Part shown: piece by piece, positions 1 through 5,705 of the stretch | Numbering within the stretch: position 1 is the first letter of the stretch | Layout: every line of letters begins with the position of its first letter | Source of the DNA: Candidatus Aminicenantota bacterium | Lineage (GTDB): Bacteria; Acidobacteriota; Aminicenantia; Aminicenantales; Aminicenantaceae | Direction of reading: 5' to 3' | Assembly: GCA_030614645.1 (NCBI GenBank) | Contig: JAUWTR010000132.1 | Span: 1-5,733, forward strand | DNA length: 5,733 nucleotides | Made by a program: the position numbers and the translations under genes | Notes under the pieces: generated by a model | What the model was told of the DNA's origin: nothing | The model's input: only the letters and a program-made list of their open reading frames with translations | Database searches by the model: none

Positions 1-140
1 ATTTCTTATAGCGGATTACGCCTTAATGTCTAAGCTCAATAATGTACCTAGCTACTGCAAATAATGATTTATCAAGCTCTAGAAAATTCTATGGAAAAGG
101 TTCGCAAAACGTCCTGACCGGGGAGCCATTGATTTACAGA

Positions 141-171
141 ATGAAATTAACAGTAAGTGTTTTAATTTCAT
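141..171. repeat. 10-bp perfect inverted repeat with 11-nt loop
   Basis: The arms ATGAAATTAA (141-150) and TTAATTTCAT (162-171) are exact reverse complements separated by 11 nt. The stem is AT-rich and has no following T-tract on the plus strand, so it does not look like an intrinsic terminator. It could be a binding site for a dimeric regulator or recombination accessory protein near an element end, or it could be chance in AT-rich DNA. Nothing nearby decides between these. Confidence 0.5.
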
Positions 172-296
172 CCAGTATGGGGAACCGATCTCTACAAAGA
201 TGGAGTTGATGAGATGATGCTTCTAATATAAGAGAATAGGGTTCTCTAAATGTATGATGTACAGAGCTCAGAAAACGAAAATATATTAGTTAAATT

Positions 297-503
297 CTAA
301 AGATCCTGCTTTGCTTTTCGATATTGAATTGTAGCGATTACAGCAATGGCAGCAAAGATGACGGTATTTATAATCGCATCGATAAGATCACCATCCGGTT
401 TCTGTGACTGTGTAACTATGCGATAGACACTGACGGCGGCACCCAACCATCCAGTGATCGCCATTACAAGGATTGCTTTCGGAGACGACTTCTTATCGGC
501 CAT
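297..503 (-). CDS. Small two-helix membrane protein, unknown function
   Basis: This encodes a 68-residue protein I do not recognise. It has a short charged N-terminus (MADKKSSPK), a hydrophobic segment at about residues 10-30, a polar linker at about 31-39 (TQSQKPDGD), a second hydrophobic segment at about 40-60, and a basic tail (YRKAKQDL). A two-helix hairpin in the cytoplasmic membrane is the natural reading. Both short tails carry lysines, which by the positive-inside rule suggests both ends face the cytoplasm. The start is well supported: on the minus strand AGGAGGG (508-514) lies 4 nt before the ATG, and a sigma70-like promoter lies further upstream (558-587). The gene stands alone, reads leftward into the presumed element, and ends in TAG with no obvious terminator. 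It might be an accessory protein of the element, such as an exclusion-type, holin-like or toxin-like membrane peptide, but nothing in the sequence proves any of these. Its reality is likely; its function is unknown. Confidence 0.72.
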   Translation of the reverse strand: MADKKSSPKAILVMAITGWLGAAVSVYRIVTQSQKPDGDLIDAIINTVIFAAIAVIATIQYRKAKQDL

Positions 504-557
504 AGCACCCTCCTATGTAATTTATTGTTTTACATCCAGTACGACACTTGAACCAAT

Positions 558-587
558 ATCCTACTCCCTTCAGAATGGTTTTGTCAA
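558..587 (-). promoter_or_regulatory. Sigma70-type promoter for the small membrane protein
   Basis: On the minus strand a perfect -35 hexamer TTGACA (582-587) is followed after 18 nt by TAGGAT (558-563), which matches the -10 consensus at four of six positions. Initiation would fall near 551, giving a leader of about 48 nt before the ATG whose first base is 503. That leader contains the AGGAGGG ribosome binding site and a weak 6-bp inverted repeat (515-520 with 530-535). No operator is recognisable. Confidence 0.62.
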
Positions 588-984
588 TATTCTATTCTAT
601 TTCGCGTAGGTGCTGAAACTCATTTGCTGACATAGAATAATGTTTCGATAGTCCCCTGAGTACCTTCTAGTACAGCTTATCAGCACCTAGGCAAAGCCAC
701 CTTATAGGTTCTCAAAATGTCTAGCTTGGGGAGCCATTTCTGTTTTCAAGCTGTTCTAATAGCTGCTAAAACGGGGTTTTATAAGAATTTCTTTTTTCCG
801 TTGATGATGATTTATCCTCAACTTCATCAAATTTCCACCCTATTATCTGCTACATCAATAATACACATAAAAAACAATTTCAGTCAACCAGAAATGCGAA
901 GTAAAGAGAGAATCACATAGAAGGAGCCCAGATAATGGATAGAAAGGATAGAGGTCACCCTTGACATTTACATTCCTCCTATAT
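588..984. other. Gene-free stretch between the small gene's promoter and the tRNA fragment
   Basis: About 400 bases without a supportable gene. One open frame of 67 codons on the plus strand starts at 717, but it has no Shine-Dalgarno, an atypical phenylalanine/isoleucine-rich composition and no recognisable domain, so I treat it as chance. The main structure is the 10-bp inverted repeat spanning 607-689. The final bases before 985 do not continue the tRNA: no 5' acceptor strand complementary to the CAGGCGC at 1022-1028 is present. Confidence 0.5.
607..689. repeat. Long-range 10-bp inverted repeat (TAGGTGCTGA / TCAGCACCTA)
   Basis: The arms at 607-616 and 680-689 are perfect reverse complements enclosing 63 nt. 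TGCTGA recurs directly at 611-616 and 625-630, and a GTAC pair (660-663 and 670-673) could extend an inner hairpin. The 83-nt block lies between the leftward small gene and the tRNA-derived att scar. It could be a pair of protein-binding sites, for example integrase arm sites or excisionase sites, a small structured RNA, or coincidence. There is no T-tract and no resemblance to an integron attC site. Confidence 0.45.
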
Positions 985-1032
985 TGCCTTCTAAGCAGCG
1001 GGTCGGGGGTTCGAGTCCTCCCAGGCGCGCCA
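985..1032 (+). tRNA. 3' fragment of tRNA-Arg(UCU), candidate attachment site
   Basis: The segment folds as the 3' part of a tRNA. Anticodon loop CTTCTAA is at 988-994 with anticodon TCT at 990-992, 3' anticodon stem GCAGC at 995-999, variable loop at 1000-1004, and T stem GGGGG/CCTCC at 1005-1009/1017-1021 around T loop TTCGAGT. The acceptor 3' strand CAGGCGC is at 1022-1028, discriminator G at 1029 and encoded CCA at 1030-1032, followed by a T-tract at 1035-1039. UCU identifies an arginine AGA/AGG decoder. A full tRNA would begin near 956 with GCGCCTG, but neither that acceptor strand nor a D arm is present. The expected 5' anticodon stem is only partly kept (ATTGC, with a mismatch and a G-U pair). 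It is therefore not functional here. Homology ending at the anticodon stem-loop matches the anticodon-loop crossover used by many tyrosine integrases. Confidence 0.8.
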
Positions 1033-1034
1033 CC

Positions 1035-1063
1035 TTTTTCTTGTAATTAAATTCCTGTATAAT
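1035..1063 (+). promoter_or_regulatory. Candidate promoter of the oxidoreductase/HEAT/nucleotidyltransferase operon
   Basis: A perfect -10 hexamer TATAAT lies at 1058-1063, preceded directly by TG. The -35 position 17 nt upstream (1035-1040) is only TTTTTC, which is the T-tract following the tRNA fragment; a better TTGTAA at 1041-1046 is too close (11 nt). Initiation near 1070 would leave a leader of about 40 nt. The strong -10 with weak -35 suggests modest or activator-assisted expression. No operator was recognised. Confidence 0.5.
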
Positions 1064-1100
1064 AAACTTTACTTATTCGCGAGTTTGCATTTTTTATCAC

Positions 1101-1105
1101 AGGAG
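1101..1105 (+). promoter_or_regulatory. Shine-Dalgarno that fixes the oxidoreductase start
   Basis: AGGAG lies 6 nt before the ATG at 1112. The longer open frame could begin at a TTG at 1085, but that start would lie upstream of this site, has no ribosome binding site of its own, and would add nine residues before the Tat signal. The ATG at 1112 is therefore preferred. Confidence 0.8.
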
Positions 1106-1111
1106 ACTGAT

Positions 1112-2383
1112 ATGGCAGAGAACAAAACGATAAAACGGCGCGATTTTATAAAGCGCTCCCTCACGGCAGCAGCAGCCTTTACTATAGTCCCCCGTTATGT
1201 TCTTGGAGGGAATAACTTTCAAGCCCCCAGTGAACAATTGACGAAAGCGGTGATCGGTGTTGGCGGTATGGGAAGGGTTCACCTCCGTTATCCAGGCGCA
1301 AAACTGTTAGCAGTATGTGATGTTGATGAAAGTCATTTAAAAATTGCTAGGGAAATCGCTGGGCCGGGAGTCAAGGGCTATAAGGATTTCCGGGAAGTTT
1401 TGGAACGGCCTGATATTGATATTATTCACATCCCCACCCCCCCGCACTGGCATGCACTTATTACCATTGCAGCTGCGGAAGCTGGAAAGGATATATGGTG
1501 CGAAAAGCCTATGACCAGGACGATTGGTGAAGGCCGGGAAGTCGTCAAAGCAGTACAGAAAAATGGGAGGATATTCCGGCTTAATACCTGGTTTAGATTT
1601 AGAGACCAGTTTTACGGTTTTGGTACTACAGTTAAACCGATAAAAAAACTTGTTAAGAGCGGTATGCTTGGCTGGCCGTTAAAGGTCACCTTAAGTGGTG
1701 TGACTGGGTTTGACTGGAAATTTTACTGGAGGGGGAAAACTGACCTGACTCAGGAATCGGTTCCTCCGAAGCTGGATTATGATTTCTGGTTGGGGCCGGC
1801 ACCGTATAAACCATATCATCATCACCGGGTTCATAACACCTTTCGCGGATACTGGGATTATGACGGAGGAGGCCTGGGGGATATGGGTATGCATTACCTG
1901 GATCCAGTTCAGTATCTACTTGAAAAAGACAATACCAGCCCGGTTGAGATAGAAGCTGATTGCACCCAGCAGCATCCGGATGCCTGCGGCTCCTGGCGGC
2001 GGATCGAGCTGAAGTATTCCGATGGATGTAAGATCATACTGGATGGAGAAGAAAAGGATAAGGATGCGCCTTTTATTGAGGGGCCAAATGGAAAATTGTA
2101 TAAAGGATTTAAATCCGATATTCCTGGCCTGAATAATAAACTGGCAGCTTTTCCTGATCCTGAACCACAGGAGGAAAACTTTATTGAGGCAGTAAAAACC
2201 CGGAAAAAATTTGCCCTTAATGAAGAGAATGCGCACCGGTCCTGTACTATAGTAAACCTAGCAAAAATCGCTGTGCGTCTGGGAAGACTGCTGCGTTTTG
2301 ATCCGGAAAAACAGCTTTTTGTTGGAGATACAGAAGCTAATCGCCTTATTTGGCAGCCTATGCGTGCACCCTGGTTTCTCTAA
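1112..2383 (+). CDS. Gfo/Idh/MocA-family NAD(P)-dependent oxidoreductase with Tat signal
   Basis: This encodes a 423-residue oxidoreductase. Its N-terminus carries a twin-arginine export signal: KRRDFIK with RR at residues 9-10, then a short hydrophobic stretch to about 31, so it is probably exported folded with bound cofactor. The Rossmann domain follows: G49-V-G-G-M-G54 dinucleotide loop, acidic D70 at the end of strand 2 (favouring NAD(H)), PTPPHWHA at 108-115, and the family EKP motif at 131-133 with K132 as the presumed catalytic lysine. The C-terminal half has YDFWLGPAP (223-231) and GGGLGDMGMHYLD (252-264), where D257 and H261 match the D-x3-H sugar-binding pair of inositol dehydrogenases. 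The length is normal for the exported subgroup. Family members oxidise or reduce hydroxyls of sugars and cyclitols; the substrate cannot be read from the sequence. It is the first gene of a same-strand unit, 30 nt before the HEAT-repeat gene. A C7 run at 1437-1443 lies in the PTPPH codons. The family call is secure; specificity is open. Confidence 0.93.
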   Translation: MAENKTIKRRDFIKRSLTAAAAFTIVPRYVLGGNNFQAPSEQLTKAVIGVGGMGRVHLRYPGAKLLAVCDVDESHLKIAREIAGPGVKGYKDFREVLERPDIDIIHIPTPPHWHALITIAAAEAGKDIWCEKPMTRTIGEGREVVKAVQKNGRIFRLNTWFRFRDQFYGFGTTVKPIKKLVKSGMLGWPLKVTLSGVTGFDWKFYWRGKTDLTQESVPPKLDYDFWLGPAPYKPYHHHRVHNTFRGYWDYDGGGLGDMGMHYLDPVQYLLEKDNTSPVEIEADCTQQHPDACGSWRRIELKYSDGCKIILDGEEKDKDAPFIEGPNGKLYKGFKSDIPGLNNKLAAFPDPEPQEENFIEAVKTRKKFALNEENAHRSCTIVNLAKIAVRLGRLLRFDPEKQLFVGDTEANRLIWQPMRAPWFL

Positions 2384-2413
2384 GGAAAGTTCTATGGTTC
2401 GGGAGACATTAAT

Positions 2414-4606
2414 ATGATACATAATAGAGTAAAAATACTTATATTTGCCCTGATACTGGTTTTTATTGCTTCTTCAATTGCAGGTGCTGGAGAAGATGAA
2501 GGTATAAAAGTTAAGATCCTGGATGTGCTTTCTAAATTTCCCGCTCAAAATACCGCAGAAAGAGATACTCTGGCTTCTGAGATTATAAAACTGGGACCGG
2601 AGGGCATTTTGGAAACCTGCCGTCATCTGATCCCCCCGGGGGAAGGGGATGACGCCCGGGTTCGATTTGCCTTAAATGGATCTGCGGTCTATGTAAACCG
2701 CAAAGGAGCTGAGAATGAACGCAGGATGTTTGCCAGAGCTCTTATCAAGGCCTTAAAAACCGCAGAAAATAATGAAGTCAAAGCTTTTTTAATTCGCCAA
2801 CTTCAAATTGCTGGTAAAGTTGAGGCGGTGAAGCCACTCAGTAAATTTCTAAAAAACAAGAGATTGTGTGAGCCGGCAACGCAAGCGTTGCTTGCGATCC
2901 GTACTTCAAATGTAGAAAAAGCCCTGCTTAAAGCTCTTAGCTCTACTGGAGGGACTAACAGAATAACCCTTATTAAAGCCCTGGGTGAAATGCGCAGCCA
3001 TAAGGCGGTGAAAAAAATTGTTAAATATGCCGGGATAGAGGATAAAACACTCCGGGGAGTGACTCTCTATGCTTTGGCTAATATAGGCGACCCTGTAGCT
3101 GAAGGATTACTGGACAAAGTGGCTGTAGCATCGTCGCCCTATGACAGAGCAAAGGCGCCTTCCCTTTATCTTTTATATGCACGGCGGGCTGCTGAATCCG
3201 GAAGAAAGCGAAAGTGTGTTCAAATTTGCCGGGCTTTGATAAAAAATTATACATCCCCGGATGAAAATAATATCCCCTGTGCGGCTCTCAGTTTATTGGC
3301 TGAAATCCTAGATGGTCAGGTATTGGCAGATCTTCTTGCTGCTGTGGATAGTACTGACAAAACTTTCCGGGCGCAAGCGCTTAGACTTGCTGAAAACCAA
3401 ATGTCTGAAAGTACAGCTGAAAAATGGATTGATAAAATGGATGAGGTTTTGCCTGAGGTAAAAGCGGAAATAATCGCTATGTTTGGACGCAGCGGCGAAA
3501 AGACAGTATTACCGATTATTAAACAGGCGTTAAAAAGTAAAGATAAGATTTTACGTCTGGCGGCGATCCCAGCATATACTAAATTGGGAGGGCAGGATGT
3601 CCTTATGGATTTGATTCCTCTTCTTCACAACGCTGAAACTGAGGAGCTGGCAGTTTTAAAAGACGCACTTTTAATGTTGCCAAGTCGGGAGCTGGTTTCT
3701 GCAGCTGCAAGTGTACTGGAAGAAACACCTCATGCCGGACGTACTGTCCTTATAGAGATCCTTTCGATAAAGAAAGCAGGGGAATATGTTGATATGGTCT
3801 TTGCCCAGGCAAAAAACGAAAATGAAGATGTCAGATGGGCTTCTATCTCTGGACTTGAGAATTTAGTCGGAGAAAATGACCTACTGCGTTTGATAGGGCT
3901 GCTTAAGGAAAGTGAAAAAAGGGCTGAAATATTACTTATCCAAAATGCTGTTGTGGTAGCTGCTAATCGTATAGCTGAACCGGAGCATAGAGCTGACTTG
4001 TTGCTTACAGCAATAGACGAAACTACCGGTTCTAACAAGGCCGATCTGATCAGGCCGTTAGCCAGGATCGGCGGAAAGAAAGCCCTCTTAAAGGTGGCAG
4101 AAGAAACAAATAATGAAGATCCGAAAGTTCAAACAGCTGCTGTTTATACTATAGCCAACTGGCCTGATTTTAACGCAACGAAAAAATTATTAAATATATG
4201 CCGGACTACAGAGGAAAAAAAGTATCTTTACTTAGCTCTTCGGGGTTATATCCGTCTGGTAAAAGAAGCAGAACTTACTCCGGAGGAGAAGTATGCTAAA
4301 ATAAAGGAAACTTTCGCAATTGCTGTTGAGACAGAAGAGAAAAACCTCATATTAACGGGACTTGAGAGTATCAAGACATTGGATGCCATGAAGCAGGCAG
4401 CTCTTTTTTTAGACGAACCTGAATTGCAGGTTAAAGCCGCTTGGACAGTGGTGCGAATTGCCCTGCCCCGACCAGGAGACAGCGATGGACTGGCTGTGGA
4501 TGAGGTGATATCTGTGTTGAAAAAAGCAACGCTGTTTTTGGATGACAGTAATATGGAGGAACGGGTAAAGGAATACATTGATAAGATTATATCGACTAAG
4601 AGATAA
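2414..4606 (+). CDS. Exported HEAT-repeat protein
   Basis: This encodes a 730-residue protein starting with a Sec-type signal peptide: R5 and K7, hydrophobic core at about 8-22, and an A-x-A site near 23-25 (AGA then GEDEG). There is no lipobox cysteine, so it should be soluble in the periplasm or beyond. The rest is almost entirely alpha-helical repeats of the HEAT/PBS-lyase-like type. The clearest units are at about 105-165, 165-235, 345-400, 440-500, 535-600 and 605-685, with typical helix-turn segments such as ALANIGDP (220-227) and RPLARIGG (547-554). No enzymatic domain or metal-binding motif is seen; a scaffold or binding role is the usual interpretation for such solenoids. From memory, the segments around EVKAFLIRQLQ (121-131) and ALRGYIRLV (608-616) resemble HEAT proteins of planctomycetes and relatives, often encoded near secreted sugar enzymes. 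GGGAG at 2401-2405, 8 nt before the ATG, supports the start. It probably works with the upstream exported oxidoreductase, but this is inference. Confidence 0.88.
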   Translation: MIHNRVKILIFALILVFIASSIAGAGEDEGIKVKILDVLSKFPAQNTAERDTLASEIIKLGPEGILETCRHLIPPGEGDDARVRFALNGSAVYVNRKGAENERRMFARALIKALKTAENNEVKAFLIRQLQIAGKVEAVKPLSKFLKNKRLCEPATQALLAIRTSNVEKALLKALSSTGGTNRITLIKALGEMRSHKAVKKIVKYAGIEDKTLRGVTLYALANIGDPVAEGLLDKVAVASSPYDRAKAPSLYLLYARRAAESGRKRKCVQICRALIKNYTSPDENNIPCAALSLLAEILDGQVLADLLAAVDSTDKTFRAQALRLAENQMSESTAEKWIDKMDEVLPEVKAEIIAMFGRSGEKTVLPIIKQALKSKDKILRLAAIPAYTKLGGQDVLMDLIPLLHNAETEELAVLKDALLMLPSRELVSAAASVLEETPHAGRTVLIEILSIKKAGEYVDMVFAQAKNENEDVRWASISGLENLVGENDLLRLIGLLKESEKRAEILLIQNAVVVAANRIAEPEHRADLLLTAIDETTGSNKADLIRPLARIGGKKALLKVAEETNNEDPKVQTAAVYTIANWPDFNATKKLLNICRTTEEKKYLYLALRGYIRLVKEAELTPEEKYAKIKETFAIAVETEEKNLILTGLESIKTLDAMKQAALFLDEPELQVKAAWTVVRIALPRPGDSDGLAVDEVISVLKKATLFLDDSNMEERVKEYIDKIISTKR

Positions 4607-4608
4607 AT

Positions 4609-5634
4609 ATGGGCCAGATTGAACTAAAAAAAAGCATTAACAAACAGCAGATAACTTTTTATTTGAAGTCATGTAAATATTTCCGGTTTCCATTTTTTGA
4701 CCCCAGCAACTGTTACCGGAGAGATGGGCTTTTTGGGCAGTTAGAGGACACCCTTAACCGTGTGGGTGTTAAGATGACACAGGAGTATGGGAAAAATTTT
4801 ATTTCAATAAACCTCAGAGGCAGCTGGTTAAGAGGGATACCAATAGCTGGAGATGATCTTGATGTTTTGTTCATTGTCAAAGACATTCCTTTGGATAACA
4901 GGATAAAAATCCGGGATTTTACCCGCAGGTGCTTGAAAGAAGAGAACGAATTGTTTGATATGTGTAGAGGTAAAGTAATCATGGGGACAAAAGTCGAGCC
5001 TATCTTATTTTTTGACCTGGATGAGGTCGGTATGACCATGAATAAGTTTATGTATGGTCTCGGGCATGTTTTAAAAAAACATGCCAGTATAGATCGAGAT
5101 GATTTTCAGGATTCTTTTTTGGGCTCTATAATCACAGAAAAAAAAGCGAAATTCTTAATGAGTGGGATACTGATCCCTTATGTAGGTTGGATATATGGGA
5201 GCGATAGGAAACATGAAGCCTTTTGTGAAATTTCAAAATATCTACCTGTGCCGCTTAAACAAACTTCTATCTATTCTAGAGCCGTGATCGAAGAGGCCAA
5301 AGAGACAATTCGCCAGGCCTTTATAGCTCGGAATCTTGTTTACCCCTCTTTGGAGATAAAGAAATTGATCGATCTATCGAGTGCTAATATTGATGATTTG
5401 AAAAAAGAAGCTTTGAAATTATACAACTCCTTGGAGCTGCTTGAAGATGTTTTCGCCAGGGCTGTGATCAATTATATCTATACCTTATCTGCTGAAGAAA
5501 AATTTATAGGTAAAATATTGACGCGGGAGCGCATAAAAAAATTCGCCGCTTCCTATGATAAATTGGTTGATGTTATATTAGAAAAGGCGGTCATCAGGCA
5601 AGAATCAGGTATTCCCGTGAAAGATTCCTGTTGA
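4609..5634 (+). CDS. Predicted nucleotidyltransferase-fold protein (polymerase-beta superfamily)
   Basis: This encodes a 341-residue protein with no signal peptide or transmembrane segment, so probably cytoplasmic. The key region is at residues 67-90: strand INLRG, then G71-S72, ten residues, D83-L-D85 and a hydrophobic strand (VLFIV). This is the hG[GS]-x(7-13)-Dh[DE]h signature of nucleotidyltransferases, with D83 and D85 as metal ligands. E130 in KVEPILFF (128-135) is a plausible third carboxylate. The remainder (about 140-330) looks mainly helical, as expected of a substrate-binding domain. The arrangement loosely recalls archaeal-type CCA-adding and poly(A)/oligoadenylate-synthase-like enzymes, but I cannot place it in a subfamily and do not name a substrate. 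The ATG lies 2 nt after the HEAT gene's stop, with only a weak AAGAG (4598-4602) as ribosome binding site, so translation is likely coupled. Features to note: an A8 run at 4626-4633 near the start and a 10-bp hairpin with an A7 run at 5063-5085. The reading frame is secure; the function is not. Confidence 0.8.
   Translation: MGQIELKKSINKQQITFYLKSCKYFRFPFFDPSNCYRRDGLFGQLEDTLNRVGVKMTQEYGKNFISINLRGSWLRGIPIAGDDLDVLFIVKDIPLDNRIKIRDFTRRCLKEENELFDMCRGKVIMGTKVEPILFFDLDEVGMTMNKFMYGLGHVLKKHASIDRDDFQDSFLGSIITEKKAKFLMSGILIPYVGWIYGSDRKHEAFCEISKYLPVPLKQTSIYSRAVIEEAKETIRQAFIARNLVYPSLEIKKLIDLSSANIDDLKKEALKLYNSLELLEDVFARAVINYIYTLSAEEKFIGKILTRERIKKFAASYDKLVDVILEKAVIRQESGIPVKDSC
5063..5085 (+). repeat. 10-bp hairpin with A-rich loop inside the nucleotidyltransferase gene
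   Basis: GGCATGTTTT (5063-5072) and AAAACATGCC (5076-5085) are exact reverse complements with a 3-nt AAA loop. The element lies within codons for GHVLKKHA at about residues 152-159. No T-tract follows on the plus strand, so termination is not expected. It includes A7 (5073-5079), where the zero-frame codons are TTA AAA AAA. Confidence 0.55.
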
Positions 5635-5669
5635 TTTAAATGAAGCCGACAATTTTTGTGAATAGCATG

Positions 5670-5681
5670 ACCCCTAGGGGT
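5670..5681. repeat. 12-bp perfect palindrome ACCCCTAGGGGT
   Basis: The sequence equals its own reverse complement. It lies 36 nt after the nucleotidyltransferase stop codon and 2 nt before a second inverted repeat. As RNA it could form only a short stem. A DNA-binding site for a dimeric protein is one reading, but no cognate regulator is in the window. Confidence 0.5.
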
Positions 5682-5683
5682 GA

Positions 5684-5705
5684 GATGATTAACACGTTAA
5701 TCATC
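5684..5705. repeat. 9-bp inverted repeat GATGATTAA-CACG-TTAATCATC
   Basis: Perfect 9-bp arms (5684-5692 and 5697-5705) surround a 4-nt loop downstream of the operon. The position would suit a transcription terminator, but the stem is AT-rich and no T-tract follows on either strand, so termination would be weak or factor-assisted. An operator for a gene to the right of the window is equally possible. Confidence 0.5.

Larger units (their letters stand above)
1..984. mobile_element. Probable distal end of an integrated or decaying element, left of the tRNA-Arg att scar
   Basis: This assignment is inferred from the isolated 3' end of a tRNA-Arg gene immediately to the right (985-1032). When a tyrosine recombinase integrates into a tRNA gene, the displaced native 3' end is left at the far boundary, joined to its original downstream DNA, so element DNA lies on the 5' side of the fragment. 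The segment is AT-rich, gene-poor and contains inverted repeats, which fits an element end. No integrase, transposase, relaxase or phage gene is visible here, and the other boundary with an intact tRNA-Arg is outside the window. The first 296 bases contain no convincing gene, only the inverted repeat at 141-171 and a weak 6-bp hairpin at 231-247. The region could also be old intergenic DNA with a degraded tRNA copy. Confidence 0.42.

Noticed and set aside
231..247. 6-bp hairpin AGAGAA-TAGGG-TTCTCT as terminator of the small minus-strand gene
   Set aside because: Short AT-rich stem with no T-tract on either strand, about 50 bases beyond the stop; too weak to call.
120..738. 11-bp direct repeat GGGGAGCCATT at 120-130 and 728-738
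   Set aside because: No further identity flanks the copies, and a match of this length in about 1 kb is expected by chance at an appreciable rate.
717..920. 67-codon plus-strand open frame before the tRNA fragment
   Set aside because: No Shine-Dalgarno, no promoter, unusual Phe/Ile-rich composition and no recognisable domain, in AT-rich DNA where such frames arise by chance.
950..1032. Complete tRNA-Arg gene
   Set aside because: No GCGCCTG acceptor strand or D arm exists upstream, although GGATAGAG near 938-955 superficially resembles part of a D loop; only the 3' part is present.
1..1032. tRNA interrupted by a group I intron in the anticodon loop
   Set aside because: The matching 5' exon (acceptor strand and D arm) is not found anywhere to the left in the window, and no group I core was recognised.
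1085..1111. TTG start at 1085 for the oxidoreductase
   Set aside because: It precedes the AGGAG at 1101-1105, has no ribosome binding site of its own and adds nine residues in front of a canonical Tat signal; the ATG at 1112 is better.
2630..2650. C6G5 palindrome in the HEAT-repeat gene as a regulatory hairpin or frameshift site
   Set aside because: The reading frame continues smoothly through it with plausible protein sequence on both sides; the run is explained by Ile-Pro-Pro-Gly codons.
1691..5039. Minus-strand frames of 60-110 codons opposite the three large genes
   Set aside because: They lie entirely within well-supported plus-strand genes, lack ribosome binding sites that stand out, and show no recognisable domains; they are antisense shadows.
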